DNA of 64,000 bases from Siphonodentalium dalli (GCA_032622095.1 CP136063.1:270189426-270253425), one strand, 5' to 3'. Positions 37,201 through 50,329 are shown, counted from the first letter of the stretch. Program-made: numbers and translations. Notes: generated from the sequence alone by a model not told the origin.

Positions 37201-40200
37201 TGGTAGCATATATACCCATCATTGGTGTGAAAGCTGACCGATTTCTCTCTGAGAAAATATGGACGATGGTTTGCCTGATAAACATGGACACGCTGGAGCT
37301 TGAATTGGGCGCACATGACAAATTTTGAGTCCTGGTAAACGAAATTTTGGCAAAAACTGAAGTTTTGAGTGCAGCAGAATGATTATGTGCCTACATGTAT
37401 GTGCATGGAAACAGCCACATCACTCAAACACACCACCGTGTTATACTTTTTGTCGACAAGCCACCTCATGCAGACTAATTGGCTGCCATTTAACACTGCA
37501 CTGGTCGTGTTTTACATCAAATTTTAGAGACCTGCCACATATAGCTATGTAGATTGCTCTCATGGCTAGTCGAAAAGCCTTTATTTCAGTTGTGTACTGA
37601 CCCTCGATGTTCAGTGCGTGATTTGTTACCATGACATTCATTAAAGGTACACATATGGGTTCATAACGGACAAAAAAGGGTGATTTTCGAGGTGAAAATT
37701 TGAAGCAAAAATTGTCCCAGATGGGTTAATATTGGCTTCTCATTGATTACCACCGACTCAAATAATATAAGATGCCACGTGCTACAAGTTCCCTAATTGT
37801 TTGTTGGTCGATGTTTATAGGAAACCCACCACTGGGCCCAAATGAGAAAAAGGATCATTTTTGTGCTTTAGGTTACAGTGAAGTAATTATTTCCCATAGG
37901 CCTCAGTGTTAACATATAATGGCCTGCAGCCCTGACTATCCAAAAATTGTGACAAATGAGTACACGGTCACCGGAATTGGCATCTGCGCAAAGTTTCTGC
38001 ATGAAAAAAATCATATCGTCGAGCATGGAATGTACCTTTAAATTTGGGATTTATAATCGAGAGTCAGAATTGCATGAAAACAATATTGACATTTTTTACC
38101 TCACACCAACAAAATAAAATCTAGGAACCACGTGCTTTACAATGTGCCAATGTTTTGTTTGGAGTCTGAAATTTCAAGAGGAGTGATTGCATGTATTTTA
38201 TATGTTTAAATATCGAAACTACTATTAACCAACCAGAGCCCAGAATTTTTTTAATTCTCTCCTGCATCTTGGTCCAAAATCCGTCGGAGGGCGCTACCAA
38301 TCGAATTACTTCACTGTAACCTAAAGTGACAACAACGTCAATGACATGCCATCTGAAAATGACACAAATCGGTCACTGGACTCTTCACATTTGAAAATAA
38401 AATACAAAATCTCTATCCATGACTTTGTTTTCGTCTTATTAACACTTTCCTGACCCCACCCCTGTTTACAATTGCAACACAAAATATCTTAAAATTAACA
38501 CGAAAAGTCACCATGTGAGGTCCATGTCGATAAAGTAAACGATGGTAGCATATATACCCATCATTGGTGTGAAAGCTGACCGATTTCTCTCTGAGAAAAT
38601 ATGGACGATGGTTTGCCTGATAAACATGGACACGCTGGAGCTTGAATTGGGCGCACATGACAAATTTTGAGTCCTGGTAAACGAAATTTTGGCAAAAACT
38701 GAAGTTTTGAGTGCAGCAGAATGATTATGTGCCTACATGTATGTGCATGGAAACAGCCACATCACTCAAACACACCACCGTGTTATACTTTTTGTCGACA
38801 AGCCACCTCATGCAGACTAATTGGCTGCCATTTAACACTGCACTGGTCGTGTTTTACATCAAATTTTAGAGACCTGCCACATATAGCTATGTAGATTGCT
38901 CTCATGGCTAGTCGAAAAGCCTTTATTTCAGTTGTGTACTGACCCTCGATGTTCAGTGCGTGATTTGTTACCATGACATTCATTAAAGGTACACATATGG
39001 GTTCATAACGGACAAAAAAGGGTGATTTTCGAGGTGAAAATTTGAAGCAAAAATTGTCCCAGATGGGTTAATATTGGCTTCTCATTGATTACCACCGACT
39101 CAAATAATATAAGATGCCACGTGCTACAAGTTCCCTAATTGTTTGTTGGTCGATGTTTATAGGAAACCCACCACTGGGCCCAAATGAGAAAAAGGATCAT
39201 TTTTGTGCTTTAGGTTACAGTGAAGTAATTATTTCCCATAGGCCTCAGTGTTAACATATAATGGCCTGCAGCCCTGACTATCCAAAAATTGTGACAAATG
39301 AGTACACGGTCACCGGAATTGGCATCTGCGCAAAGTTTCTGCATGAAAAAAATCATATCGTCGAGCATGGAATGTACCTTTAAATTTGGGATTTATAATC
39401 GAGAGTCAGAATTGCATGAAAACAATATTGACATTTTTTACCTCACACCAACAAAATAAAATCTAGGAACCACGTGCTTTACAATGTGCCAATGTTTTGT
39501 TTGGAGTCTGAAATTTCAAGAGGAGTGATTGCATGTATTTTATATGTTTAAATATCGAAACTACTATTAACCAACCAGAGCCCAGAATTTTTTTAATTCT
39601 CTCCTGCATCTTGGTCCAAAATCCGTCGGAGGGCGCTACCAATCGAATTACTTCACTGTAACCTAAAGTGACAACAACGTCAATGACATGCCATCTGAAA
39701 ATGACACAAATCGGTCACTGGACTCTTCACATTTGAAAATAAAATACAAAATCTCTATCCATGACTTTGTTTTCGTCTTATTAACACTTTCCTGACCCCA
39801 CCCCTGTTTACAATTGCAACACAAAATATCTTAAAATTAACACGAAAAGTCACCATGTGAGGTCCATGTCGATAAAGTAAACGATGGTAGCATATATACC
39901 CATCATTGGTGTGAAAGCTGACCGATTTCTCTCTGAGAAAATATGGACGATGGTTTGCCTGATAAACATGGACACGCTGGAGCTTGAATTGGGCGCACAT
40001 GACAAATTTTGAGTCCTGGTAAACGAAATTTTGGCAAAAACTGAAGTTTTGAGTGCAGCAGAATGATTATGTGCCTACATGTATGTGCATGGAAACAGCC
40101 ACATCACTCAAACACACCACCGTGTTATACTTTTTGTCGACAAGCCACCTCATGCAGACTAATTGGCTGCCATTTAACACTGCACTGGTCGTGTTTTACA

Positions 40201-41892
40201 TCAAATTTTAGAGACCTGCCACATATAGCTATGTAGATTGCTCTCATGGCTAGTCGAAAAGCCTTTATTTCAGTTGTGTACTGACCCTCGATGTTCAGTG
40301 CGTGATTTGTTACCATGACATTCATTAAAGGTACACATATGGGTTCATAACGGACAAAAAAGGGTGATTTTCGAGGTGAAAATTTGAAGCAAAAATTGTC
40401 CCAGATGGGTTAATATTGGCTTCTCATTGATTACCACCGACTCAAATAATATAAGATGCCACGTGCTACAAGTTCCCTAATTGTTTGTTGGTCGATGTTT
40501 ATAGGAAACCCACCACTGGGCCCAAATGAGAAAAAGGATCATTTTTGTGCTTTAGGTTACAGTGAAGTAATTATTTCCCATAGGCCTCAGTGTTAACATA
40601 TAATGGCCTGCAGCCCTGACTATCCAAAAATTGTGACAAATGAGTACACGGTCACCGGAATTGGCATCTGCGCAAAGTTTCTGCATGAAAAAAATCATAT
40701 CGTCGAGCATGGAATGTACCTTTAAATTTGGGATTTATAATCGAGAGTCAGAATTGCATGAAAACAATATTGACATTTTTTACCTCACACCAACAAAATA
40801 AAATCTAGGAACCACGTGCTTTACAATGTGCCAATGTTTTGTTTGGAGTCTGAAATTTCAAGAGGAGTGATTGCATGTATTTTATATGTTTAAATATCGA
40901 AACTACTATTAACCAACCAGAGCCCAGAATTTTTTTAATTCTCTCCTGCATCTTGGTCCAAAATCCGTCGGAGGGCGCTACCAATCGAATTACTTCACTG
41001 TAACCTAAAGTGACAACAACGTCAATGACATGCCATCTGAAAATGACACAAATCGGTCACTGGACTCTTCACATTTGAAAATAAAATACAAAATCTCTAT
41101 CCATGACTTTGTTTTCGTCTTATTAACACTTTCCTGACCCCACCCCTGTTTACAATTGCAACACAAAATATCTTAAAATTAACACGAAAAGTCACCATGT
41201 GAGGTCCATGTCGATAAAGTAAACGATGGTAGCATATATACCCATCATTGGTGTGAAAGCTGACCGATTTCTCTCTGAGAAAATATGGACGATGGTTTGC
41301 CTGATAAACATGGACACGCTGGAGCTTGAATTGGGCGCACATGACAAATTTTGAGTCCTGGTAAACGAAATTTTGGCAAAAACTGAAGTTTTGAGTGCAG
41401 CAGAATGATTATGTGCCTACATGTATGTGCATGGAAACAGCCACATCACTCAAACACACCACCGTGTTATACTTTTTGTCGACAAGCCACCTCATGCAGA
41501 CTAATTGGCTGCCATTTAACACTGCACTGGTCGTGTTTTACATCAAATTTTAGAGACCTGCCACATATAGCTATGTAGATTGCTCTCATGGCTAGTCGAA
41601 AAGCCTTTATTTCAGTTGTGTACTGACCCTCGATGTTCAGTGCGTGATTTGTTACCATGACATTCATTAAAGGTACACATATGGGTTCATAACGGACAAA
41701 AAAGGGTGATTTTCGAGGTGAAAATTTGAAGCAAAAATTGTCCCAGATGGGTTAATATTGGCTTCTCATTGATTACCACCGACTCAAATAATATAAGATG
41801 CCACGTGCTACAAGTTCCCTAATTGTTTGTTGGTCGATGTTTATAGGAAACCCACCACTGGGCCCAAATGAGAAAAAGGATCATTTTTGTGC

Positions 41893-41897
41893 TTAAA
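41893..41897. other. Element-free junction between two macrosatellite spacers
   Basis: Here 'tttttgtgc' and 'gtgacaacaacg' are joined by TTAAA alone. In every other inspected unit they are separated by TTTA, the 451-bp element core and TAAA. The spacing between neighbouring units drops from 1342 to 888 bp. It reads as either a precise excision or a surviving unoccupied site. Confidence 0.85.
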
Positions 41898-43841
41898 GTG
41901 ACAACAACGTCAATGACATGCCATCTGAAAATGACACAAATCGGTCACTGGACTCTTCACATTTGAAAATAAAATACAAAATCTCTATCCATGACTTTGT
42001 TTTCGTCTTATTAACACTTTCCTGACCCCACCCCTGTTTACAATTGCAACACAAAATATCTTAAAATTAACACGAAAAGTCACCATGTGAGGTCCATGTC
42101 GATAAAGTAAACGATGGTAGCATATATACCCATCATTGGTGTGAAAGCTGACCGATTTCTCTCTGAGAAAATATGGACGATGGTTTGCCTGATAAACATG
42201 GACACGCTGGAGCTTGAATTGGGCGCACATGACAAATTTTGAGTCCTGGTAAACGAAATTTTGGCAAAAACTGAAGTTTTGAGTGCAGCAGAATGATTAT
42301 GTGCCTACATGTATGTGCATGGAAACAGCCACATCACTCAAACACACCACCGTGTTATACTTTTTGTCGACAAGCCACCTCATGCAGACTAATTGGCTGC
42401 CATTTAACACTGCACTGGTCGTGTTTTACATCAAATTTTAGAGACCTGCCACATATAGCTATGTAGATTGCTCTCATGGCTAGTCGAAAAGCCTTTATTT
42501 CAGTTGTGTACTGACCCTCGATGTTCAGTGCGTGATTTGTTACCATGACATTCATTAAAGGTACACATATGGGTTCATAACGGACAAAAAAGGGTGATTT
42601 TCGAGGTGAAAATTTGAAGCAAAAATTGTCCCAGATGGGTTAATATTGGCTTCTCATTGATTACCACCGACTCAAATAATATAAGATGCCACGTGCTACA
42701 AGTTCCCTAATTGTTTGTTGGTCGATGTTTATAGGAAACCCACCACTGGGCCCAAATGAGAAAAAGGATCATTTTTGTGCTTTAGGTTACAGTGAAGTAA
42801 TTATTTCCCATAGGCCTCAGTGTTAACATATAATGGCCTGCAGCCCTGACTATCCAAAAATTGTGACAAATGAGTACACGGTCACCGGAATTGGCATCTG
42901 CGCAAAGTTTCTGCATGAAAAAAATCATATCGTCGAGCATGGAATGTACCTTTAAATTTGGGATTTATAATCGAGAGTCAGAATTGCATGAAAACAATAT
43001 TGACATTTTTTACCTCACACCAACAAAATAAAATCTAGGAACCACGTGCTTTACAATGTGCCAATGTTTTGTTTGGAGTCTGAAATTTCAAGAGGAGTGA
43101 TTGCATGTATTTTATATGTTTAAATATCGAAACTACTATTAACCAACCAGAGCCCAGAATTTTTTTAATTCTCTCCTGCATCTTGGTCCAAAATCCGTCG
43201 GAGGGCGCTACCAATCGAATTACTTCACTGTAACCTAAAGTGACAACAACGTCAATGACATGCCATCTGAAAATGACACAAATCGGTCACTGGACTCTTC
43301 ACATTTGAAAATAAAATACAAAATCTCTATCCATGACTTTGTTTTCGTCTTATTAACACTTTCCTGACCCCACCCCTGTTTACAATTGCAACACAAAATA
43401 TCTTAAAATTAACACGAAAAGTCACCATGTGAGGTCCATGTCGATAAAGTAAACGATGGTAGCATATATACCCATCATTGGTGTGAAAGCTGACCGATTT
43501 CTCTCTGAGAAAATATGGACGATGGTTTGCCTGATAAACATGGACACGCTGGAGCTTGAATTGGGCGCACATGACAAATTTTGAGTTCTGGTAAACGAAA
43601 TTTTGGCAAAAACTGAAGTTTTGAGTGCAGCAGAATGATTATGTGCCTACATGTATGTGCATGGAAACAGCCACATCACTCAAACACACCACCGTGTTAT
43701 ACTTTTTGTCGACAAGCCACCTCATGCAGACTAATTGGCTGCCATTTAACACTGCACTGGTCGTGTTTTACATCAAATTTTAGAGACCTGCCACATATAG
43801 CTATGTAGATTGCTCTCATGGCTAGTCGAAAAGCCTTTATT

Positions 43842-46019
43842 ACGCCACCGTAGTGTGGTGTTTCTAGCTTTTGGTTTTTTGATATCGCATGGTCGATCGA
43901 TAATTCACTGGGTGATTGTACATTCGGCAAACCTCGTCAGATTCCGTCACCGTTTCATCGTACCGATAATTACGAGAGTACAACTAAGATTGGCACATGT
44001 GTTTACGTCACCGGTGTAATTGTGGGGACATGCTTCTATTATGAAGGTTTGCTATCCCGAAGGTCCGCTATTCCGAAGGTTCTCTATTCCGAAGGTTTTT
44101 GTTATTTTTAGGTTAATTCTATATTTTAAAGTATTGAGACTAATTTGAGAGGGTTCATTTTCACAAAGATTCTTTATATGGAGTGTGCGCTCACATCCGA
44201 ACTGATCATGCGCGCACACCGATACAGATACAGGAGGAAATAACTTAACTTAGAACATTAAATGTGATTTTGTTTTGTTTTCGCTGGTTTTCTTGAGATT
44301 TTATGTCATTACGTGGGCCCATACCTTTGAATTCTTGGTATATACTATGAATGTTGTGGTATATATGGACCCTCCCGCATTGGGACATGACATAGGTTCA
44401 GTTGACTTAAGTGGTGTTCTGTGTGTGCTCCAATTTGGAGTTCAATATTTTAAGGGCCAAGTTTAGAATTTTATGGGTCCATACCTTTGAACTCTGGGCA
44501 TATAATATGAATATTGGGGGGCATGTCTCTATTCCGAATGTTCACTATCCCGAAGGTCCACTATTCCGAAATTTCTCTGAATGTTCGCTATTCCGAAGGT
44601 TCACCAATCCGAAGGTTCGTTATTCCGAAGGTTCTGTGTTCCAAAGATTTTTTTTATTTTAAGGTTAATTCTATATTCTAAAGTAACGAGAGGGTTCATT
44701 ATCACGAAGATTCTTTTTATGAAGGAAATAACGTAAAACATTAAATGTGATTTTGTTTTGTTTTCGAGGGTTTTCTTGAGTTTAATGTCATTACGTATGA
44801 CCTTATTTCTCATTACATATTCACGCCAAGGAGCCCACACAATTGCTATGTTACGATGCGATTTAATGTGATTATGTGTGACCTAATATCTCAATAATCT
44901 GAGGCAAGAGTACGCCTGCTAAAGGCGAATTATAACAGTTGGGGGTATAACGCTCAATAAATACTGGAGGCTATAACAAACTGCGCAGTAGAATATCGCT
45001 GAATGGACGAGTATGAGATGAGCCTAAATGCAATTGTGACTTTGTTTAAAGGCCCACTTAATTTTCGAGTCATTAATTTTTTATAGTATATACGGTTTTA
45101 ATAACAATTTATGCCATAAAATTTGAATAAACTACTATAATTCATCACCATTTGAAAGGCAGAATACTTCTATCTCCTAGTTTGAAACACCTTCAAAATA
45201 CCGCGTCGTATATCTAGCAATAAGCAACCAACATGTCCTCCTCGGCTTTCCATAGATTTCAACGTAATTTGATACTTATGGGTATTTGTGTCCGGGAAGT
45301 GTTTTGAACGGGTCAAATCGTGACCCCGACCTGACCTTGACCTTTAAAACTGTCAATGCAAGGTCAATTTGGGTAAAACGGACAAATTTCGGCGAAATTT
45401 TATACCTAGGGATACTTTGGTCCGAGGAGAGTTTTGAACGGGTCAAATCGTGACCTCGGCCTGACCTTGACCTTCAATATGGCCAATCAAAGGTCAACTC
45501 GGATAAAACGGATAGATTTCGACGAAATTTGATACCTATGGTTACTTTTGTCGGGGGGGGGGGGTGTTTTGGACGGGTCAAATCATGACTCTGACCTTAC
45601 CTTGACCTTCAAAATTGTTAATTAAAGTTCAAGTTGGGTAAAACGGACGGATTTCGACGAAATATGATACCTATGGGTAGTTTTCTACGGGTGGGGGTGT
45701 TTTGGACTGGACAAATCATGACCCTGACCTGACCTTGACTTTCGAAATAGTCAATTGAAGGTCAAATCGCACCTTTCACCGGAAAGCAGATGGGAAACAG
45801 CCCGGGTGAAGTCGGGCCTATCAGCTTGTGTAATAAAGAAGACAGTTTGATGAAAGTAATGTATGCCACGAGAAACGGGAAAACTTGAAATATGGAAGTA
45901 CGCAAATTTCCCGCATAAAATTTGAAAGCTAGTTTATAGAATAATTGTATTATTATTTATATTTATGGCTAATAATACGATCTTGGTGGCGTTACCATTT
46001 CTGACTATGGTTTTCTTGT
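43842..46019. mobile_element. 2.2-kb insertion inside the macrosatellite
   Basis: The spacer text 'aaaagcctttatt' is interrupted at 43841 and resumes at about 46020 with 'tttcagttgtgtactgacc', with no array sequence lost. The ends carry short inverted matches (TACGCCACC at 43841; GGTGGCGTTACC at 45986). The right end ('gttaccatttctgactatgg') recurs in reverse at 50338-50385. Inside are two related blocks, 44040-44315 and 44525-44800. Each starts with short 'ctattccgaaggt' repeats and continues with 'attaaatgtgattttgtttt'. They are followed by an AGGTCA-rich tandem repeat. No transposase is recognised. Confidence 0.7.
45236..45775. repeat. About 131-bp tandem repeat, 4 diverged units, TGACCTTGACCTT motif
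   Basis: 'cctgaccttgacctt' occurs at about 45330, 45460, 45590 (as ccttaccttgacctt) and 45728. Each is preceded by 'gggtcaaatc' and followed by 'ggtaaaacgga..atttcg..gaaat'. The spacing is 130-138 bp. The units are clearly diverged, so this array is older than the macrosatellite around it. Confidence 0.85.
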
Positions 46020-46301
46020 TTCAGTTGTGTACTGACCCTCGATGTTCAGTGCGTGATTTGTTACCATGACATTCATTAAAGGTACACATATGGGTTCATA
46101 ACGGACAAAAAAGGGTGATTTTCGAGGTGAAAATTTGAAGCAAAAATTGTCCCAGATGGGTTAATATTGGCTTCTCATTGATTACCACCGACTCAAATAA
46201 TATAAGATGCCACGTGCTACAAGTTCCCTAATTGTTTGTTGGTCGATGTTTATAGGAAACCCACCACTGGGCCCAAATGAGAAAAAGGATCATTTTTGTG
46301 C

Positions 46302-46760
46302 TTTAGGTTACAGTGAAGTAATTATTTCCCATAGGCCTCAGTGTTAACATATAATGGCCTGCAGCCCTGACTATCCAAAAATTGTGACAAATGAGTACAC
46401 GGTCACCGGAATTGGCATCTGCGCAAAGTTTCTGCATGAAAAAAATCATATCGTCGAGCATGGAATGTACCTTTAAATTTGGGATTTATAATCGAGAGTC
46501 AGAATTGCATGAAAACAATATTGACATTTTTTACCTCACACCAACAAAATAAAATCTAGGAACCACGTGCTTTACAATGTGCCAATGTTTTGTTTGGAGT
46601 CTGAAATTTCAAGAGGAGTGATTGCATGTATTTTATATGTTTAAATATCGAAACTACTATTAACCAACCAGAGCCCAGAATTTTTTTAATTCTCTCCTGC
46701 ATCTTGGTCCAAAATCCGTCGGAGGGCGCTACCAATCGAATTACTTCACTGTAACCTAAA
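46302..46760. mobile_element. 459-bp TIR element, outermost right copy
   Basis: Same element as at 33841, ending CTGTAACCTAAA. Immediately after comes unrelated flank 'tgattatttttatttt', so the macrosatellite stops exactly at the element end. Confidence 0.85.
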
Positions 46761-47735
46761 TGATTATTTTTATTTTACTTGCGAATCTATACTTAAAATT
46801 GATTCCGGAATATCAACTTGCTATGTGGCAATTACCTCAGAAGACAGAATTGGACAAACCTCCCATTCAAACATCTCATTATGATTTATTATATGTATTT
46901 CCTTTCAGAGGACGGCAAAAACCAAAATAGAAAAGAAATCAAGTGTACCATTATATTTTACTGCCAACATACAAACGCTAAGAATAGACAATATATTAGC
47001 ACTTGTCAATCATACCAAACATTCATGTAGTGACACTTTTTAAATACGCGCTGTCTCTCAGCCAAGAAACAACCTCAAGTCTGATCATCTCTGGAAGGCA
47101 CTACACTTTATATCTCTCAAAACTTATCACTTATCTTGATTACATGTGTGTTATTATATTGTCTTGGGATAGGGGCTACATAAGTTGCACAAACTTGTGC
47201 CCCATCAATCCCTTTGGTATATTATGCAAATAAAATATGTTTCAAGTCAAGTTATCTATGTTTTAATCGCGCAGGTTCACTCGGATGATATATTACTTTA
47301 TTGAAGTTCAACGAAGAATTACTTGGAGAGCAGGGTGTTAATGGAAAATATTAGATCAACTGGGGTTAAATCGATGGAGCGTATCTGGGTGATTGGCGAT
47401 ATCTGGGTGATTGGCGATAGTAGTTCATGCCTGATAAGCGTTGATTGATCTTGACTCGATTCAGCACGAGTTTCTCGATTGTTCTAAAGTGTGCTTGAAC
47501 GCAAACAAGATTTTAGCGCTCATTCCACGTTTAGCTTCTTATGTGCACGGTTGGGCCCACCCTCCCACCAACATTTCGTAATGAAGATAATTATTCGATT
47601 TTATTGGCTTTTGAAAAAGTTGATCATCAATACATCCGAGAACATAGACTGCAAACGTTCATTTCATTGCATGATACATGTTTATAATGACAAGTCTTGT
47701 GATTATTTAATGATAACTATATATATGATAGCCGA
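46761..47735. other. No recognised gene; possible retrotransposon 3' tail
   Basis: The stretch 47130-47245 ending 'ttatgcaaataaaatatgtt' looks like a polyadenylation-type 3' end, and short open frames (46818-47030, 47003-47233) precede it. No RT motif is visible, so I leave it unassigned. A short match to dispersed repeat D ('atcgcgcaggttcactcg') lies at 47266. Confidence 0.35.
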
Positions 47736-49355
47736 TGGGCCCGACGTTGTCCGGGCTATTCAAAAACCAAATTTCAAGTCGATAGCTCTACCCAACCCGA
47801 CGTTGTCCGGGCTATTCAAAAAACCAAATTTCAAGTCGATAGCTCTACCCGTTTCCGAGATCTGGTCTGCGCATGCGCGAAGCTGGCGTCGCACGGGCTC
47901 GGCGACCCGATAAAATTGGTATCCGGGGCAAGATACATTCACATACCAAATTTCAAAGTCGATAGCTCCACCCGTTTCCGAGATCTCGTCTGCGCATGCG
48001 CGAAGCTGGCATCGCACGGGCTCGGCGACCCGATAAAATTCGTATCCGGGGCAAGATACATTCACATACCAAATTTCAAGTCGATAGCTCCACCCGTTGC
48101 CGAGATCTGGTCTGCGCATGCGCGAAGCTGGCGTCGCACGGGCTCGGCGACCCGATAAAATTCGTATCCGGGGCAAGATGCATTCACATACCAAATTTCA
48201 AGTCGATAGCTCGACCCGTTTCCGAGATCTCGTCTGCGCATGCGCGAAGCTGGCGTCGCCGATGTGCCCGACGTTGTCCGGGCTATTCAAAAACCAAATT
48301 TCAAGTCGATAGCTCTACCCGTTTCCGAGATCTGGTCCGCGCATGCGCAAAGCTGGCGTCGCACGGGCTCGGCGACCCGATAAAATTCGTATCCGGTGCA
48401 AGATACATTGACATACCAAATTTCAAGTCGATAGCTCCACCCGTTTCCGAGATCTCGTCTGCGCATGCGCGAAGCTGCCGTCGCACGGGCTCGGCGACCC
48501 GATAAAATTCCTATCCGGGGCAAGATACATTCACATAGCAAATTTCAAGTCGATAGTTCCACCCGTTTCCGAGATCTCGTCTGCGCATGCGCGAAGCGGG
48601 CGCCGCACGGGCACGCCAATACGACAGCGTCCACCGCCTGGTCAAACTACACACACGTACCAAGTTTCGTCCCGATCGGTCGAGAATCGTAGATTTGTAT
48701 AAATGACAAACATACCGACAAACAGACAAACAGAGGTCTTCAAAATATATATGAGACTAGCCGATGAGCCCGACGTTGTCAGGGCTTTACAAAAACAGCC
48801 CGACGTTGTCCGGGCTATTCAAAAACTAAATTTCAAGTCGATAGCTCTACCCGTTTCCGAGATCTGGTCTGCGCATGCGCGAAGCTGGCGTCGTACGGGC
48901 TCGACGACCCGATAAAATTCGTATCCGGGGCAAGATACATTCACATACCAAATTTCAAGTCGATAGCTCTACCCGTTTCCGAGATCTCGTCTGCGCATGT
49001 GCGAAGCTGGCATCGCACGGGCTCGGCGACCCGATAAAATTCGTATCCGGGGCAAGATACATTCACATACCAAATTTCAAGTCGATAGCTCCACCCGTTT
49101 CCGAGATCTCGTCTGCGCATGCGCGAAGCTGGAGTCGCACGGGCTCGGCGACCCGATAAAATTCGTATCCGGGGCAAGATACATTGACATAGCAAATTTC
49201 AAGTCGATAGCTCCACCCTTTTCCGAGATCTCGTCTGCGCATGCGCGAAGTGGGCGCCGCACGGGCACGCCTACGTCCACCGCCTGGTCAAACTACACAC
49301 ACGTACCAAGTTTCGTCCCGATCGGTCGAGAATCGTAGATTTGTATAAATGACAA

Positions 49356-49388
<33 letters not shown>

Positions 49389-49895
49389 GGTCTTCAAAAT
49401 ATATATGAGACTAGCCGATGAGCCCGACGTTGTCCGGGCTATTCAAAAACCAAATTTCAAGTCGATAACTCTACCCGTTTCCGAGATCTGGTCTGCGCAT
49501 GCGCGAAGCTGGCGTAGCACGGGCTCGGCGACCCGATAAAATTCGTATCCGGGCAAGTCGATAGCTCCACCCGTTTCCGATATCTCGTCTGCGCATGCGC
49601 GAAGCTGGCGTCTCACGGGCTCGGCGACCCGATAAAATTCGTACTCGGGGCAAGATACATTCACATACCAAATTTCATGTCGATAGCTCCACCCGTTTCC
49701 GAGATCTCGTCTGCGCATGCGCTGCACGGGCGTCGCACGGGCTCGCCAATACGATAACGTCCACCGCCTGGTCAAACTACACACAAGTTTCGTCCCGATC
49801 GGTCGAGAATCGTAGATTTGTATAAATGACAAACATACAGACAAACATGCAAACATACAGACAGACAGAGGTCTTCAAAATATATATATGAGATG
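47736..49895. repeat. GC-rich higher-order repeat of 122-bp units
   Basis: The basic unit is 122 bp (for example 'acccgtt' at 47970, 48092, 48214) and contains CAAATTTCAAGTCGATAGCT, TCTGCGCATGCGCGAAGC and GGCTCGGCGACCCGATAAAA. Sets of 2-5 units start with GCCCGACGTTGTCCGGGCTA (47738, 48266, 48769, 49422). The last two complete sets end in a distinct tail: 'gtcaaactacacacacgtac', 'gaatcgtagatttgtataa', then an (ACAG)n run and 'atatatatgaga'. Such tails are typical of retrotransposon 3' regions. The sets are much richer in GC than their surroundings. Both strands carry open frames of up to 169 codons that follow the repeat and have no recognised domain. Confidence 0.9.
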
Positions 49896-50023
49896 TGCAC
49901 AGTTCATTTGAAGCAAATCGTTAACCTGAATTTCTAGATTAAAACTTCGTTGATATAATTCGTAGTTGTTATTCTATATATCATTTATGTTTGTTCGAGT
50001 GAAACGAGTTAAAATATAAAATT

Positions 50024-50200
50024 AGCCACTGATGATTCATGTCCATCTCTCTGATCAAAATTGTCTCGGCTCAATGGAAAACAAGCAGTGATCAATCATA
50101 TTATCGCAGCGATTGCCGGAACTGACAAGATGACAACGCAGCGGGCTGTCTGGTTAACTGCGACGGCAAGTCATGTTCTCTGCACAGTCTCAGATTCGAA
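50024..50200 (+). repeat. Dispersed repeat D, copy 4
   Basis: 'gatcaaaattgtctcggctc', 'cgcagcgattgccggaactg' and 'gggctgtctgg' align with copies at 27410, 28600 and 29270. It again shows the unamplified form of the segment that became the 41-bp array. Confidence 0.7.
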
Positions 50201-50329
50201 GCCAACAGGGTCCTATAAAACCATGTTGGTTTCTGTCGGCACCCACATAATTCAGTCAGGGTTAATGGACGAGCTATAATGGATACTGGATACTTCTTAT
50301 TATTTTTATTAAGAACCCATCCACATGAA

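Larger units (their letters stand above)
33841..46760. repeat. 1342-bp macrosatellite bounded by TIR elements
   Basis: Unit = a 459-bp TIR element plus an 883-bp spacer. Element starts: 33841, 35183, 36525, 37867, 39209, 40551, 42781 and 46302. Spacer starts include 34300, 41010 and 41898. The copies are almost identical; the differences I can see are single bases, such as ctcgtggc for ctcatggc in copy 1 (34879) and gagttctgg at 43585. One junction (41893-41897) lacks the element. One unit is interrupted by 43842-46019. The array starts and ends exactly at element ends. Two short minus-strand frames (81 and 66 codons) recur in each spacer but show no recognisable domain and look non-coding. 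Confidence 0.97.

Noticed and set aside
47130-47245. Retrotransposon 3' end
   Set aside because: The AATAAA-type end is suggestive, but no RT motif or tail repeat supports it.
47760-48505. 144- to 169-codon frames on both strands in the GC-rich repeat
   Set aside because: GC-rich tandem sequence gives overlapping open frames on both strands; nothing recognisable.
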